Source: Palsa-504 sp963839095
GTDB lineage: Bacteria; Actinomycetota; Actinomycetes; Streptosporangiales; Streptosporangiaceae
Assembly: GCA_963839095.1 (NCBI GenBank)
Contig: CAWIUF010000052.1
Location: 28,671-92,670 of the forward strand
Reading direction: 5' to 3'
Length of the DNA: 64,000 nucleotides
Shown here piece after piece: positions 16,005 through 26,583 of the stretch (positions within the stretch are counted from its first letter, which is position 1; each line of letters begins with the position of its first letter). The position numbers and the translations under genes were made by a program. The notes below the pieces were generated by a model. The model did no database searches. It was not told the origin of the DNA and worked only from the letters and a program-made list of their open reading frames with translations.

Positions 16005-17354
16005 TTGCCAGAGAATTTTCAGGCCGGCCAGGTCGTCCAGGTGACGATCACGGACGTGGCTCATGGCGGCTGGTGTGTCGCCCATCCCGAGGGCAGGCCG
16101 GTGGTATTTGTCCGGCACGCGCTGCCGGGCGAGACCGTCCTGGCCCGGATCACCGAGGTCACGTCGCGGCTGGCGCGGGCCGAGGCGGTGGAGGTCCTCA
16201 CCCCCTCACCGGACCGGGTCGAGCCGCCCTGCCGGTACGCGGGCCCCGGCGCCTGCGGCGGCTGCGACTGGCAGCACGCCACGCTGCCCGCTCAGCGGGA
16301 GCTCAAGGCGGCCGTGATCCGGCAGCAGCTCAAGCGGCTGGCGGGCCTGGACCGCGAGGTCACGGTCGAGGCGCTGCCCGGTGATGAGGGGCCCGGCGAT
16401 GAGGGGCCCAGGGGAGAAGGGGCCGGAGACGGGAAGCCGGCCGCGGGGCTGGGCTGGCGGACGCGGGTGCAGTACGCGGTGCGGCCGGACGGCGTGGCCG
16501 GGCTGCGCGGGCACCGCTCGCACGACGTCGTCCCCATCGACCAGTGCCTGATCGCCCATCCGGCCATCAATGATCTCGGCCTCACCGCCCGCCGCTGGCC
16601 CGGGACGGCCTCGGTGGAGGCGCTGGTGGCGGCCGGCTCGGGGGAGCGGGCCGTGATCGTCACCGCGAAGGGCTCCGTCCCGCCCGACGCCGCCCCGGAG
16701 GCGGATGCCGTGCTGCGCCGCACCGGCGCCGCCGGCCGCGGCCTGACCCCGCTCCGCGGCCGGCCCTACCTGACCCAGCACGCCGCCGGCCAGGACTGGC
16801 GGGTCAGCGCGAGCGCGTTCTGGCAGGTGCATCCCGGCGCGGCCGACGTGCTGACCGCTGCGGTGCTGGCCGCGCTCGAGCCACGGCCCGGCGACACGGC
16901 GCTCGACCTGTACTGCGGCGCGGGGCTGTTCGCGGGGGCGCTCGCCCCGGCGGTCGGCGCCGCCGGGTCCGTGACGGGCGTGGAGTCGGACCACGCCGCG
17001 GTCCGGGATGCCCGGCACAACCTGCGGCCGTGGCCCTGGGCGCGGGTGCACCGCGGCGACGTCGCCGCGGTCCTGCGCCGTGACCACCCCGGAGCCAGGC
17101 TGGTGGTAGCCGACCCGCCGCGCGCCGGGCTGGCCCGTGAGGTCATCGAGTACCTCGGTTCCGACCGGCGCGGCCCGGACGGGCAGCGGGCGGACCGGTT
17201 CGCCTACGTCTCATGCGACCCGGCCACCATGGCCCGCGACATCGGGCTGCTCGTGGCCCGCGGCTGGGCGCTCGCCGGCCTGCGCGCGTTCGACGCGTTC
17301 CCGATGACCCATCACGTCGAGTGCGTCGCCACCCTGCTCGCCGGCCCAGCCTGA
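16005..17354 (+). CDS. Class I SAM-dependent RNA methyltransferase with TRAM domain (TrmA/RlmD family)
   Basis: About 449 residues from TTG at 16005 (MPENFQAGQVVQVTITDVA), which has AAGGAT just upstream; the frame is open back to ATG 15894. Residues about 5-60 form the TRAM RNA-binding domain (GETVLARITEV). Next comes a cysteine cluster CRYAGPGACGGCDWQHA, like the [4Fe-4S] ligands of the RlmCD/TrmA family. The methyltransferase domain shows LDLYCGAGLFAGAL (SAM site), VVADPPRAGLA and YVSCDPATMARDI, where the Cys is the catalytic nucleophile. It makes m5U in tRNA or 23S rRNA; which one is not decided by sequence. Between the Fe-S region and the core is a low-complexity insert with GDEGP tandem repeats (about residues 126-145). 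M. tuberculosis Rv2689c occupies the same position relative to ceoB. Confidence 0.88.
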   Translation: MPENFQAGQVVQVTITDVAHGGWCVAHPEGRPVVFVRHALPGETVLARITEVTSRLARAEAVEVLTPSPDRVEPPCRYAGPGACGGCDWQHATLPAQRELKAAVIRQQLKRLAGLDREVTVEALPGDEGPGDEGPRGEGAGDGKPAAGLGWRTRVQYAVRPDGVAGLRGHRSHDVVPIDQCLIAHPAINDLGLTARRWPGTASVEALVAAGSGERAVIVTAKGSVPPDAAPEADAVLRRTGAAGRGLTPLRGRPYLTQHAAGQDWRVSASAFWQVHPGAADVLTAAVLAALEPRPGDTALDLYCGAGLFAGALAPAVGAAGSVTGVESDHAAVRDARHNLRPWPWARVHRGDVAAVLRRDHPGARLVVADPPRAGLAREVIEYLGSDRRGPDGQRADRFAYVSCDPATMARDIGLLVARGWALAGLRAFDAFPMTHHVECVATLLAGPA

Positions 17355-17418
17355 CCGCCGGCCCGGCGCTGGCTTCCCGTGCGGGCGGCCCGGCGGAAAG
17401 GATCCGCGGGTGCGTGAG

Positions 17419-17679
17419 CTACGGCTTAGCCGCCGCCTCGCCGCCGCCCGTCCCGGTGACGTAGTAACCGAGGCCGGGGATGCGGGTCAGCAGGCCCTCG
17501 TCTTCCAGCGTCCGCAGCGCCTTGGCGCAGGTCTGCCGGGCATGCCCGTACTGCTGGCTCAGCGTGGTGATGGACGGCGTCGGCATGCCCGGGGCCAGTG
17601 TTCCCTCGGCTATCTCCCGGCGCATCCGCGCGGCCAGTCGCACATAGGCTCTTGGGTCCGATTCGTCACCTATCGACAC
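17419..17679 (-). CDS. Small GntR-type winged helix-turn-helix regulator
   Basis: 86 residues from GTG at 17679 (MSIGDESDPRAYVRLAARM); the longer open frame to 18759 is a shadow of the LLM gene. It is a complete GntR DNA-binding domain: MRREIAEGTLAPGMPTPSITTLSQQYGHARQTCAKALRTLEDEG, then the wing GLLTRIPGLGYYV. There is no effector-binding domain, so it is a stand-alone DNA-binding protein. Such minimal GntR proteins exist in actinomycetes, but their signals are mostly unknown. A perfect 22-bp palindrome (17694-17715) lies 14 bases upstream of its start, between it and the divergent LLM oxidoreductase. This suggests autoregulation plus control of that gene. Confidence 0.85.
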   Translation of the reverse strand: MSIGDESDPRAYVRLAARMRREIAEGTLAPGMPTPSITTLSQQYGHARQTCAKALRTLEDEGLLTRIPGLGYYVTGTGGGEAAAKP

Positions 17680-17693
17680 CCTCGTACCATACT

Positions 17694-17715
17694 CGATTGG
17701 CAATATTGCCAATCG
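17694..17715. promoter_or_regulatory. Perfect 22-bp palindrome, probable operator of the GntR regulator
   Basis: The half-site CGATTGGCAAT is followed directly by its exact reverse complement. The sequence is AT-rich in a 70% G+C genome and lies in the 117-base gap between the divergent GntR (start 17679) and LLM oxidoreductase (start 17797) genes. Position, perfection and length are those of an operator for a dimeric winged-helix protein. Which regulator binds it is inferred from adjacency. Confidence 0.7.
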
Positions 17716-17796
17716 CAACGCTTCGACACTAGTCGAGATTAGACGAGGGATCCGGGCGAGGAAACCCTGAGATCCCTGGCTGGCAAGATAGAGGTC

Positions 17797-18726
17797 ATGA
17801 AATTCCGGATCTTCACCGAGCCGCAGCAGGGCGCCAGCTATCAGACGCTGCGGGCGGTGGCGCTGGCCGCCGAGGAACTGGGCTTCGACGCCTTCTTCCG
17901 GTCCGATCACTTCCTGGCCATGGGCACCGACGGCCTGCCCGGGCCGACGGACGCGTGGGCCACGCTGGCCGGCCTGGCCGTGGAGACCAGCCGCATCCGC
18001 CTCGGGACGCTGATGAGCGCGGCGACATTCCGGCTGCCCGGCCCGCTCGCGATCACCGTGGCGCAGGTCGACCAGATGAGCGGCGGCCGGGTGGAACTCG
18101 GCCTCGGCGCCGGCTGGTTCGAGGGCGAGCACACGGCCTACGGCATCCCGTTCCCGTCCCTCGGCGAGCGCTTCGAGCGGTTCGAGGAGCAGCTGGAGAT
18201 CATCACCGGGCTGTGGGGGACCGCGGACGGCGAGACGTTCTCCTTCGCCGGAACGCACTACCAGCTGGCCGACTCGCCCGCGCTGCCCCGGCCGGTCCAG
18301 CGCCCGCGGCCGCCGGTCCTGGTGGGCGGCAACGGGGCCCGCCGCACGCCGCGGCTCGCAGCCAGGTTCGCCGACGAGTTCAACGTGGCGTTCCGCACCG
18401 TGGCGGACACGGCGGCCGCGTTCGCGCGCGCCCGGGAGGCCTGCGAGGCGGCCGGGCGTGACCCCGCGTCCCTGATCTGCTCGGTGGCCCACACCGTGTG
18501 CTGCGGGAAGGACGAGGCCGAGTTCCGCCGCCGGGCCGCCGCGATCGGCCGGGAACCGGACGCCCTGCGCGCCATCGGGGTCACCGGCACGCCGGACGAG
18601 GTGGCGGCCAAGATCGGCGGGTACGCCGAGATCGGCGCCGAGCGCGTCTACCTCCAGGTGCTCGACCTGAGCGACCTCGACCACCTGGCGCTGATCGCCT
18701 CGGACGTGGTGCCGACAATCAGCTGA
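17797..18726 (+). CDS. LLM class F420-dependent oxidoreductase
   Basis: 309 residues from ATG at 17797 (MKFRIFTEPQQGASYQTL). The luciferase-like TIM barrel is clear: AAEELGFDAFFRSDHFLAMG, RIRLGTLMSAATFRLPGPLA, SGGRVELGLGAGWFEGEHTAYG and RPRPPVLVGGNGARRTPRLA. The GWFEGEHTAYGIPFP variant is the one found in F420-dependent members of actinobacteria. The substrate is unknown. It probably belongs to the regulon of the divergent small GntR protein, since the 22-bp palindrome lies about 80 bases upstream. Its last eight bases overlap the end of the convergent PEP-mutase-like gene. Confidence 0.9.
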   Translation: MKFRIFTEPQQGASYQTLRAVALAAEELGFDAFFRSDHFLAMGTDGLPGPTDAWATLAGLAVETSRIRLGTLMSAATFRLPGPLAITVAQVDQMSGGRVELGLGAGWFEGEHTAYGIPFPSLGERFERFEEQLEIITGLWGTADGETFSFAGTHYQLADSPALPRPVQRPRPPVLVGGNGARRTPRLAARFADEFNVAFRTVADTAAAFARAREACEAAGRDPASLICSVAHTVCCGKDEAEFRRRAAAIGREPDALRAIGVTGTPDEVAAKIGGYAEIGAERVYLQVLDLSDLDHLALIASDVVPTIS

Positions 18727-19540
18727 AGGCGCGCCGGGCCGCGGCGGCGCCGGCCGCACTGCCCGCCCGGAAGCCGTACGTCCCCTGCTCGCGCAGTTCG
18801 GTCGCGGCGCTGACCACCGCCCCGATCGCGGCGAACGCGAACGCGCCGCCGACCGAGATCCGGCTCACCCCGGCCCGGGCGAGCTCGGCCACCGGCGGCA
18901 CGCCCTCCAGGGCCAGGACGTTGACCGGCCGGTCGACCTCGCGGATCACCTGGCTGATGTCCTCCAGGCGGCGCAGCCCGGGCGCGTAGAGGACGTCGGC
19001 CCCGGCCTCCTGGAACGCCTGCAGCCGGGCGATCGTGTCGGCCAGGTCCGGGCGGCCGTGCAGGTAGTTCTCGGCGCGGGCGGTGAGCACCAGCCGCCCG
19101 GGTCCGGCGTGCGCGGCCGCGGCCGCCGCCGCGACCCGCTCGGCGGCCAGCCCGAGGTCGTAGATGGGGTCGTCCGCCCGGCCGGTGGAGTCCTCGACCG
19201 AGGCGCCCGCCAGCCCGACCTCGATCGCCATGCCCATGGTCTCGGCCACGCCGGACGGGTCGTCCGCGAAGCCGTTCTCCAGGTCGGCCGAGACCGGCAG
19301 GTCCGTCGCGGCGACGATGACCGCGGAGTGCACGATGGCCTCGTCCCGGCTCACCGAGCCGTCGTTGCGGCCCAAGGTGGCCGCGAAGCCCGAACTCGTG
19401 GTGGCCAGGGCCTCGAACCCGAGCGACGCGAGCAGCCTGGCCGAGCCCAGATCCCAGGGGTTCGGCATCAGGAGCGGCTCGCCCGCCCGGTGCATGGCCA
19501 GGAATCGCTGTGCTTTATCCGCCTGTGTCGTCATCCTCAC
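18719..19540 (-). CDS. Isocitrate lyase/PEP mutase superfamily protein
   Basis: 273 residues from ATG at 19540; the Met two codons later is an alternative. The barrel motifs are LLMPNPWDLGSARLLASLGF, ATTSSGFAATLGRNDG, PVSADLENGFADDP (Mg2+ ligands Asp/Glu) and VGLAGASVEDSTG. Downstream come ARAENYLHG and EAGADVLYAPGL. The KKCGH lyase motif of true isocitrate lyases is absent. It belongs to the large PEP-mutase/oxaloacetate-hydrolase-like clade often annotated as 2-methylisocitrate lyase-like, and the substrate is unassigned. No other gene of phosphonate or methylcitrate metabolism is nearby. Confidence 0.85.
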   Translation of the reverse strand: MRMTTQADKAQRFLAMHRAGEPLLMPNPWDLGSARLLASLGFEALATTSSGFAATLGRNDGSVSRDEAIVHSAVIVAATDLPVSADLENGFADDPSGVAETMGMAIEVGLAGASVEDSTGRADDPIYDLGLAAERVAAAAAAAHAGPGRLVLTARAENYLHGRPDLADTIARLQAFQEAGADVLYAPGLRRLEDISQVIREVDRPVNVLALEGVPPVAELARAGVSRISVGGAFAFAAIGAVVSAATELREQGTYGFRAGSAAGAAAARRAFS

Positions 19541-19732
19541 AACGTATCTCCCGTCACAGAGAAGAGCGGGGATCTGTGTCCGTCATTGGCGAAATGCCAG
19601 CTCATGGGCCTAAGGTCGCTCGTTTCCTATTTCGTCTTTCCGTCGTGTCGTCACGCTCCGGAACTGAGGTCGTAATGGTTACAGCTAGCCATTCGGCTTG
19701 CGGGCCGGTAACCGCGATGCGATCGTTGACCA

Positions 19733-21754
19733 GTGCGCTCCCATGCCACTGCCACCAGGAGGATGCGTCTCGTCCTCTTCCTGGCGGTTGCGGCTGCCAC
19801 GACGGTGGTGGCGGGCGCCCTCCTCATGGCGGCGAGTGTCGTCCTGCGGCACGTCAGCAAGCACCCGCCGGTCCCGCCGGCCCACCTGGCCCGGATAGGC
19901 CTGTACGTGATCGCGGCCGGAATCGCGTTCGGCTTGGTGGTCTTGGTGCTTTTCGCGATCGGCCGGCTCGGGAGATCCGGACGGTCCAAGCTGGAGGCGA
20001 CTGTGCCCGGAGATCGTCAGGAAACGCCCCGCCCGGAGCCGCACGGGCACGGCCGGCCGTCCGGGCACGGCGCACCGCGTTCCTCCCGGCGGCCGGTGAA
20101 CCCGACCAACGTATACACCCCGGGCGGCCTGATCGACGTGCCGAGGGACGGCCCCGCCCCCGGTGCGCCCGGCGGCCCGCCCATCCCGGAGATCCTGCGC
20201 ACGGCCGGCCCTGTCCCGAACGGCCCCCTGCCGGGCGGCCCGGTTCCAGGAGGCTCCGTTCCCGGCGGCCCCGGCCCGGTCAACCCTGGTCCCGGCGGCC
20301 CCGGCCCGGGCGGCCCGCCCGGCGGGCGAGGCCAGGACTGGCCGCCACCTGGCCGGGCCGGATCCCCGCCGCCGCGTCCCGGCTACCAGCCCGGGATGAA
20401 CCCGCCGAATCCAGGCCGGGCACCATACGGACCGGGCGGCGCGCCGGGACCGTCCCGCGATCACGTGCGCCAGCGGGAAGCGCCGCGACACGGCCAGCCG
20501 ATGCCAGGCCAGCCGATGCCCGGGCAGTCCATGCCGGGCCAGCCGATGCCGGGGCAGTCCATGCCGGGCCAGCCCGATGCCGGGCACAGCCGATGCCGGG
20601 CCAGCCCATGTCAGGCCCGCCGATGCCCGGTCAGTCCATGCCGGGCCGCCAGGGCATGCCGCGTCCTGAGCCGGGCATGCCGCGTCCCGAGTCCATGCCC
20701 GGCGCGGGCGTGCCGCCCCGCGGCGCCCCGCCGCACCAGCCGCAGGCGCCCCGGCCCGGCCCGGGCGGCCCGATGCGCGACTCCGGCTTGTTCCGCGACG
20801 GCGTGCCGCGCGAGGGAATGGGACCCGGCAGGCCCCGGCGGTCCCGGCCGTCCAGGCGGCGGCCCGTTGCCGCCCCGTGATCCGGCCTACCCGCCCCCGC
20901 CCGGCCCCGGCCACGGTGCCGGTTACGCCCCCGGACCGGGGCCAGGACCAGGCCCGGGCCCAAGACCGGGCCCAGGTCAAGGGCCCGGCCCGGTTCCCGG
21001 CCCGGGGCCACGTCAGGGTGGCGGCCCGGGACGGCACGCGCGCGGTCCCGGCTACGACGCCGCGGGCGGCCGCGGGCCCGGAGCGCCCCGCCCGGAACCG
21101 AGTGGATCTGCCGGTGAGTTCGACGGCGGGTACGCGAAGGTCATCCGCGCGTCCGACAGCCCGGTCCGCCCGGCGCGGCGCCCAGGTCCCGGCCGGCCGC
21201 CGGGGGAGGTGCCCGCCGACGTGTTCGTCTACCGCGACACCGAGGACCAGCCCGCTGACGCCGGGCGAAGGCCGCCTGGCCCGGACGACCCGTCCTACTG
21301 GTACGACCTGGCCGCGGCCGGCCCGGCCGAGGAGACTCCGCCGGTTCCGGAGGAGACCAGGGGCCCGTTCGAGCCGCTCGTGTCGTCCGGTACGGTCCGC
21401 GGTTCGGCCGCCGACCCGGCCGGTGCCCCGGAGGCCGCGGCGCCCGCCGAAGGCCAGCCGGGAGACCCGGTTCAGGCTCAGGCCCGCAAGCTCGAGCAGA
21501 TCAAGGACCTGTACCTGACCGCGGAGGCCATCGGCGAGACCAACGTCGACAAGCACTTCGATCAGCTGCTGGCCCAGCAGCGCGAGCTCATCAGCGATTA
21601 CTTCAAGCAGTCGCCCGCGGCGCCGGGGCATGACCCCGGCAGTGAGGCCGAGGGCAACCCGGGTATCCCCGAGCAGGCCGCGGGCGGCTCAGGTTTTCCG
21701 GCCGATCCCGCCGAGAGCACGCGCGTCACCGCGGACCAGCCCCGCGTATGGTGA
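19733..21754 (+). CDS. Proline/glycine-rich membrane-anchored protein with MPGQ repeats (frame disturbed twice)
   Basis: The open frame from GTG 19733 (alternative ATG 19763, directly after AGGAGG) gives 673 residues. Two membrane helices lie at about residues 12-35 and 50-75. A very long disordered Pro/Gly-rich region follows, with tandem MPGQ/PMPGQS units (about 20500-20570), then GPGPGPG runs. The end is a folded, charged C-terminal part with a coiled-coil look (ARKLEQIKDLYLTAEAIGE, HFDQLLAQQRELISDYF). Between about 20572 and 20835 this frame becomes Cys/Arg-rich. Another frame there continues the MPG-rich pattern (MPGRQGMPRPEPGMPRPES), so two compensating indels are likely. The C-terminal segment resembles actinobacterial cell-surface or division-associated proteins of unknown role. 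Confidence 0.65.
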   Translation: MRSHATATRRMRLVLFLAVAAATTVVAGALLMAASVVLRHVSKHPPVPPAHLARIGLYVIAAGIAFGLVVLVLFAIGRLGRSGRSKLEATVPGDRQETPRPEPHGHGRPSGHGAPRSSRRPVNPTNVYTPGGLIDVPRDGPAPGAPGGPPIPEILRTAGPVPNGPLPGGPVPGGSVPGGPGPVNPGPGGPGPGGPPGGRGQDWPPPGRAGSPPPRPGYQPGMNPPNPGRAPYGPGGAPGPSRDHVRQREAPRHGQPMPGQPMPGQSMPGQPMPGQSMPGQPDAGHSRCRASPCQARRCPVSPCRAARACRVLSRACRVPSPCPARACRPAAPRRTSRRRPGPARAARCATPACSATACRAREWDPAGPGGPGRPGGGPLPPRDPAYPPPPGPGHGAGYAPGPGPGPGPGPRPGPGQGPGPVPGPGPRQGGGPGRHARGPGYDAAGGRGPGAPRPEPSGSAGEFDGGYAKVIRASDSPVRPARRPGPGRPPGEVPADVFVYRDTEDQPADAGRRPPGPDDPSYWYDLAAAGPAEETPPVPEETRGPFEPLVSSGTVRGSAADPAGAPEAAAPAEGQPGDPVQAQARKLEQIKDLYLTAEAIGETNVDKHFDQLLAQQRELISDYFKQSPAAPGHDPGSEAEGNPGIPEQAAGGSGFPADPAESTRVTADQPRVW

Positions 21755-22564
21755 CGGAGGACGGGCAGGCGCTGGTCATCGCGATGCTCGGCCTGGGGGA
21801 GGCCGGTTCGGCCATCGCGGGTGACCTGACCGCGGCGCGGGTGCGGGTCCGCGGCTACGACCCCGCGGTAACCGCGGGCGAGCCGGTCACCGGCACCGGG
21901 AGCGAAGCCGAGGCGGCGCAGGGAGCGCACCTGGTGCTGAGCGTCAACAGCGCCAAGGCGGCGGTGGACGCGTTCAAGGCCGGCCTGCCCGGTCTGCTGG
22001 ACGGCGGCCGCCCGCGGCCGGACGTGGTGTGGGCCGACCTGAACACCGCCTCCCCGGGGGTCAAACGGCAGCTGGCCGGCCTGGCGGAAGAAGCGGGCGT
22101 GCCGTTCGCCGACGTTGCGATGATGGCCCCGGTGCCCGGACGCGGCCTGCGCGTCCCGATGCTGGCCAGCGGCGACCGGCGCCGCCCGCTATGCCGCCCT
22201 GCTCACGCCCCTGGGCGCCGGCATCGAGGTGCTCGACGGGCCGGCCGGGCTCGCGGCCAGCAAGAAGCTCTTGCGCAGCGTGTTCTACAAGGGCATGGCG
22301 GCGTCGATCACCGAGGCCCTGGACGCCGCCCGCGCCGCGGGCGACGAGGCGTGGCTGCGTGAGCACATCGCCGCCGAGCTCGCCGCCATGGACCCCGCCG
22401 CCCTGGACCGGATCACCCGCGGCACCCGCCAGCACGCGGTCCGCCGGGCCGCGGAGATGGAGGCGGCCGCGAGCATGCTCACCGAGCTCGGCGTGCCGCC
22501 GCTGATGGCCGACGCCAGCCGGGCCCTGCACGAGCGCCTGACGGACAGCGAAACCGCTAGGTGA
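21748..22564 (+). pseudogene. NAD(P)-binding 6-phosphogluconate dehydrogenase-like protein (DUF1932), frame broken
   Basis: The N-terminal half from GTG/ATG 21748 reads ALVIAMLGLGEAGSAIAGDL, a Rossmann loop, then VRGYDPAVTAG, LVLSVNSAKAAVDAF and VVWADLNTASPG. It leaves frame near 22175-22190. The C-terminal half continues in the +1 frame: ARYAALLTPLGAGIEVLDGP, GLAASKKLLRSVFYKGMAAS, then the helical DUF1932 domain to the stop at 22564. Joined, the protein would be about 270 residues, the usual length for this beta-hydroxyacid dehydrogenase relative. The catalytic Lys of the family fits the GLAASKKLLRS motif. A single-base sequencing indel is more likely than decay because both halves are otherwise intact. 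It overlaps the previous gene's stop by seven bases. Confidence 0.75.
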
Positions 22565-23396
22565 GCGATGTGAGCGCCTCGGCCAGCGGCTGGAGCGAGC
22601 CGGGCTTGGCGTGGTGCGGAAGGTTGACGATGACCAGGTCGACGCCCGCGTCGCGGTAGCCCGCCACGGCCGCCAGAAGAGGATCGAACCCCGCGTCCGG
22701 GTCGACGCGCACGTTGACCGAACACGTGATCTCGTTCACGTCCCGGCCGATCGCCGCGCAGTGGCCCGCGAGGACCTCCTTCAGCTCGAGCCAGTCCTGC
22801 GGGTCCGCCACGATGGCGTTCCACTGCTGGGCCCAGCGCGCCACCGTGCGCAGCGTGCGCTGCTTGCCGCGGCCGCCGATGGTGACCGGCGGGTGCGGCC
22901 GCTGGACCGGCTTCGGCTCGCACCGCGCGTCCGTCAGCTTGACGTACTGCCCGGTCAGGGTCGTGGTGGCCTGGCTCAGCAGGCGGACGATGGCCTCGGT
23001 GCCCTCGTCGAAGCGGTCGAACCGCTCGCGCAGCGGCGGCAGGTCGATGCCGTAGGCGTCGCATTCCAGCTGATTCCACCCGGCGCCCAGCCCGATCTCC
23101 AGCCGACCGCCGGAGATGATGTCCACCGTCGCCGCCATGTTCGCCAGCACCGCCGGGTGCCGGTAGATCATCCCGGTCACCTGGCTGCCCAGCCGGATCC
23201 GGCGGGTGGCCTGGGCCATCGCGGCCAGCATCGTCCAGGCCTCGAAGCAGGGGCCGGTCAGGTCGCCGGTCAGCGGGTAGAAGTGGTCCCAGTTCCACGC
23301 CGACTCGAACAGCGGGATCTCGTCCGCCGCGACCCACACGTCACGGAGTTCCTCCCACGTCTGGTGCTCGGGCCTGGTCTTGATCGCGAAGCGCAT
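22557..23396 (-). CDS. LLM class F420-dependent oxidoreductase
   Basis: 279 residues from ATG at 23396 (MRFAIKTRPEHQTWEELRDVW). Barrel motifs are ESAWNWDHFYPLTGD, IRLGSQVTGMIYRHPAVLA, SGGRLEIGLGAGWNQLECDAYG and PHPPVTIGGRGKQRTLRTVA. It is the second LLM enzyme in the window. It differs from the one at 17797 in having the WNQLE variant of the GAGW motif and the WNWDHFYPL active-site stretch typical of F420-binding members. The substrate is unknown. It starts at the left end of a 354-base gap shared with the divergent aconitase gene. Confidence 0.9.
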   Translation of the reverse strand: MRFAIKTRPEHQTWEELRDVWVAADEIPLFESAWNWDHFYPLTGDLTGPCFEAWTMLAAMAQATRRIRLGSQVTGMIYRHPAVLANMAATVDIISGGRLEIGLGAGWNQLECDAYGIDLPPLRERFDRFDEGTEAIVRLLSQATTTLTGQYVKLTDARCEPKPVQRPHPPVTIGGRGKQRTLRTVARWAQQWNAIVADPQDWLELKEVLAGHCAAIGRDVNEITCSVNVRVDPDAGFDPLLAAVAGYRDAGVDLVIVNLPHHAKPGSLQPLAEALTSLT

Positions 23397-23524
23397 GGGG
23401 TGACGTCCTAATGGGTCTCGTGGCCAGATCTCGCGGCTCCGGCAGCTGCCCGGATATCGGCGGTCCGAGCGCCATCGTACTGAGCCCCCGCGAACCGGTT
23501 CCGTGAGAGCGGTTCTCTACGGCA

Positions 23525-23592
23525 TCTATGCCGCACAGAGTCACTTCCACCTGGATCGTCTATGCCGCACGGAGTCACTGTCACCTGGATCG
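23525..23592 (+). repeat. Two tandem 34-bp direct repeats
   Basis: Unit 1 is 23525-23558 and unit 2 is 23559-23592. They share TCTATGCCGCAC, GAGTCACT and CACCTGGATCG and differ at only three positions. There is no open reading frame through them and no spacer between them. Only two copies are present. Confidence 0.9.
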
Positions 23593-23637
23593 TGGAGCCG
23601 CTTGCACCTCGGTGAGCGACCCTGCCCAGCCCAAAGT

Positions 23638-23653
23638 ATCTTGACATCAAGAT
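23638..23653. promoter_or_regulatory. Operator-like palindrome O1 overlapping the acnA -35 box
   Basis: ATCTTGA and TCAAGAT are perfect 7-bp arms around a CA centre. The -35 hexamer TTGACA (23641-23646) lies inside it, so a bound protein would block RNA polymerase. The centre is 40 bp from that of O2. Confidence 0.6.
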
Positions 23654-23669
23654 GTTTTCTCAGTACCCT
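23641..23669 (+). promoter_or_regulatory. Probable acnA promoter (-35 TTGACA, -10 TACCCT)
   Basis: TTGACA at 23641-23646 is a consensus -35. Seventeen bases later comes TACCCT (23664-23669), a TAnnnT -10 of the actinobacterial primary-sigma type. The start point would be about 23676, leaving a 75-base leader before the ATG at 23751. Confidence 0.55.
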
Positions 23670-23676
23670 CGATAAG

Positions 23677-23694
23677 TAGCTTGATATCGAGATA
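23677..23694. promoter_or_regulatory. Operator-like imperfect palindrome O2 at the acnA transcription start
   Basis: TAGCTTGA and TCGAGATA form 8-bp arms (two mismatches) around TA. It is of the same CTTGA-N2-TCRAG type as O1 and lies just downstream of the predicted start point. The pair brackets the promoter. Confidence 0.5.
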
Positions 23695-23750
23695 CTGTAA
23701 GTTGGTCACAGCGCGGGACCGCACGGTCAGAGCAAGGAGGCTCAGCAACG

Positions 23751-26453
<2,703 letters not shown>

Positions 26454-26583
26454 GGGCCGGACGATAACGGACGCCGACGCGCCCCGCCGTCGTCAGCCGG
26501 CTGCGCGCGGCCGGCTGCGTCTTCGCCGAGGACGAGGCCCGGCTGCTGATGTCGGCGGCCGGGACGCCCGCCGAGCTCGACCG

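Larger units (their letters stand above)
23397..23750. other. 354-base intergenic regulatory region between LLM oxidoreductase and aconitase
   Basis: No gene is visible in this gap. It contains a 10-bp palindrome GAACCGGTTC (23492-23501), a 34-bp tandem duplication (23525-23592), and a promoter bracketed by two CTTGA-type palindromes (23638-23694). The final segment before the acnA start at 23751 includes AAGGAGG (23735-23741) as ribosome binding site. Confidence 0.6.

Noticed and set aside
19685..21631. 648-codon minus-strand frame opposite the proline-rich protein
   Set aside because: It mirrors the CCG/GGC-rich repeats of the plus-strand gene and has no recognisable domain.
23492..23501. 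GAACCGGTTC as an SOS box
   Set aside because: The actinobacterial LexA box needs four bases between GAAC and GTTC; here there are two, and no DNA-repair gene follows.
23525..23592. Possible CRISPR array
   Set aside because: Only two units, no spacer and no cas genes in the window.
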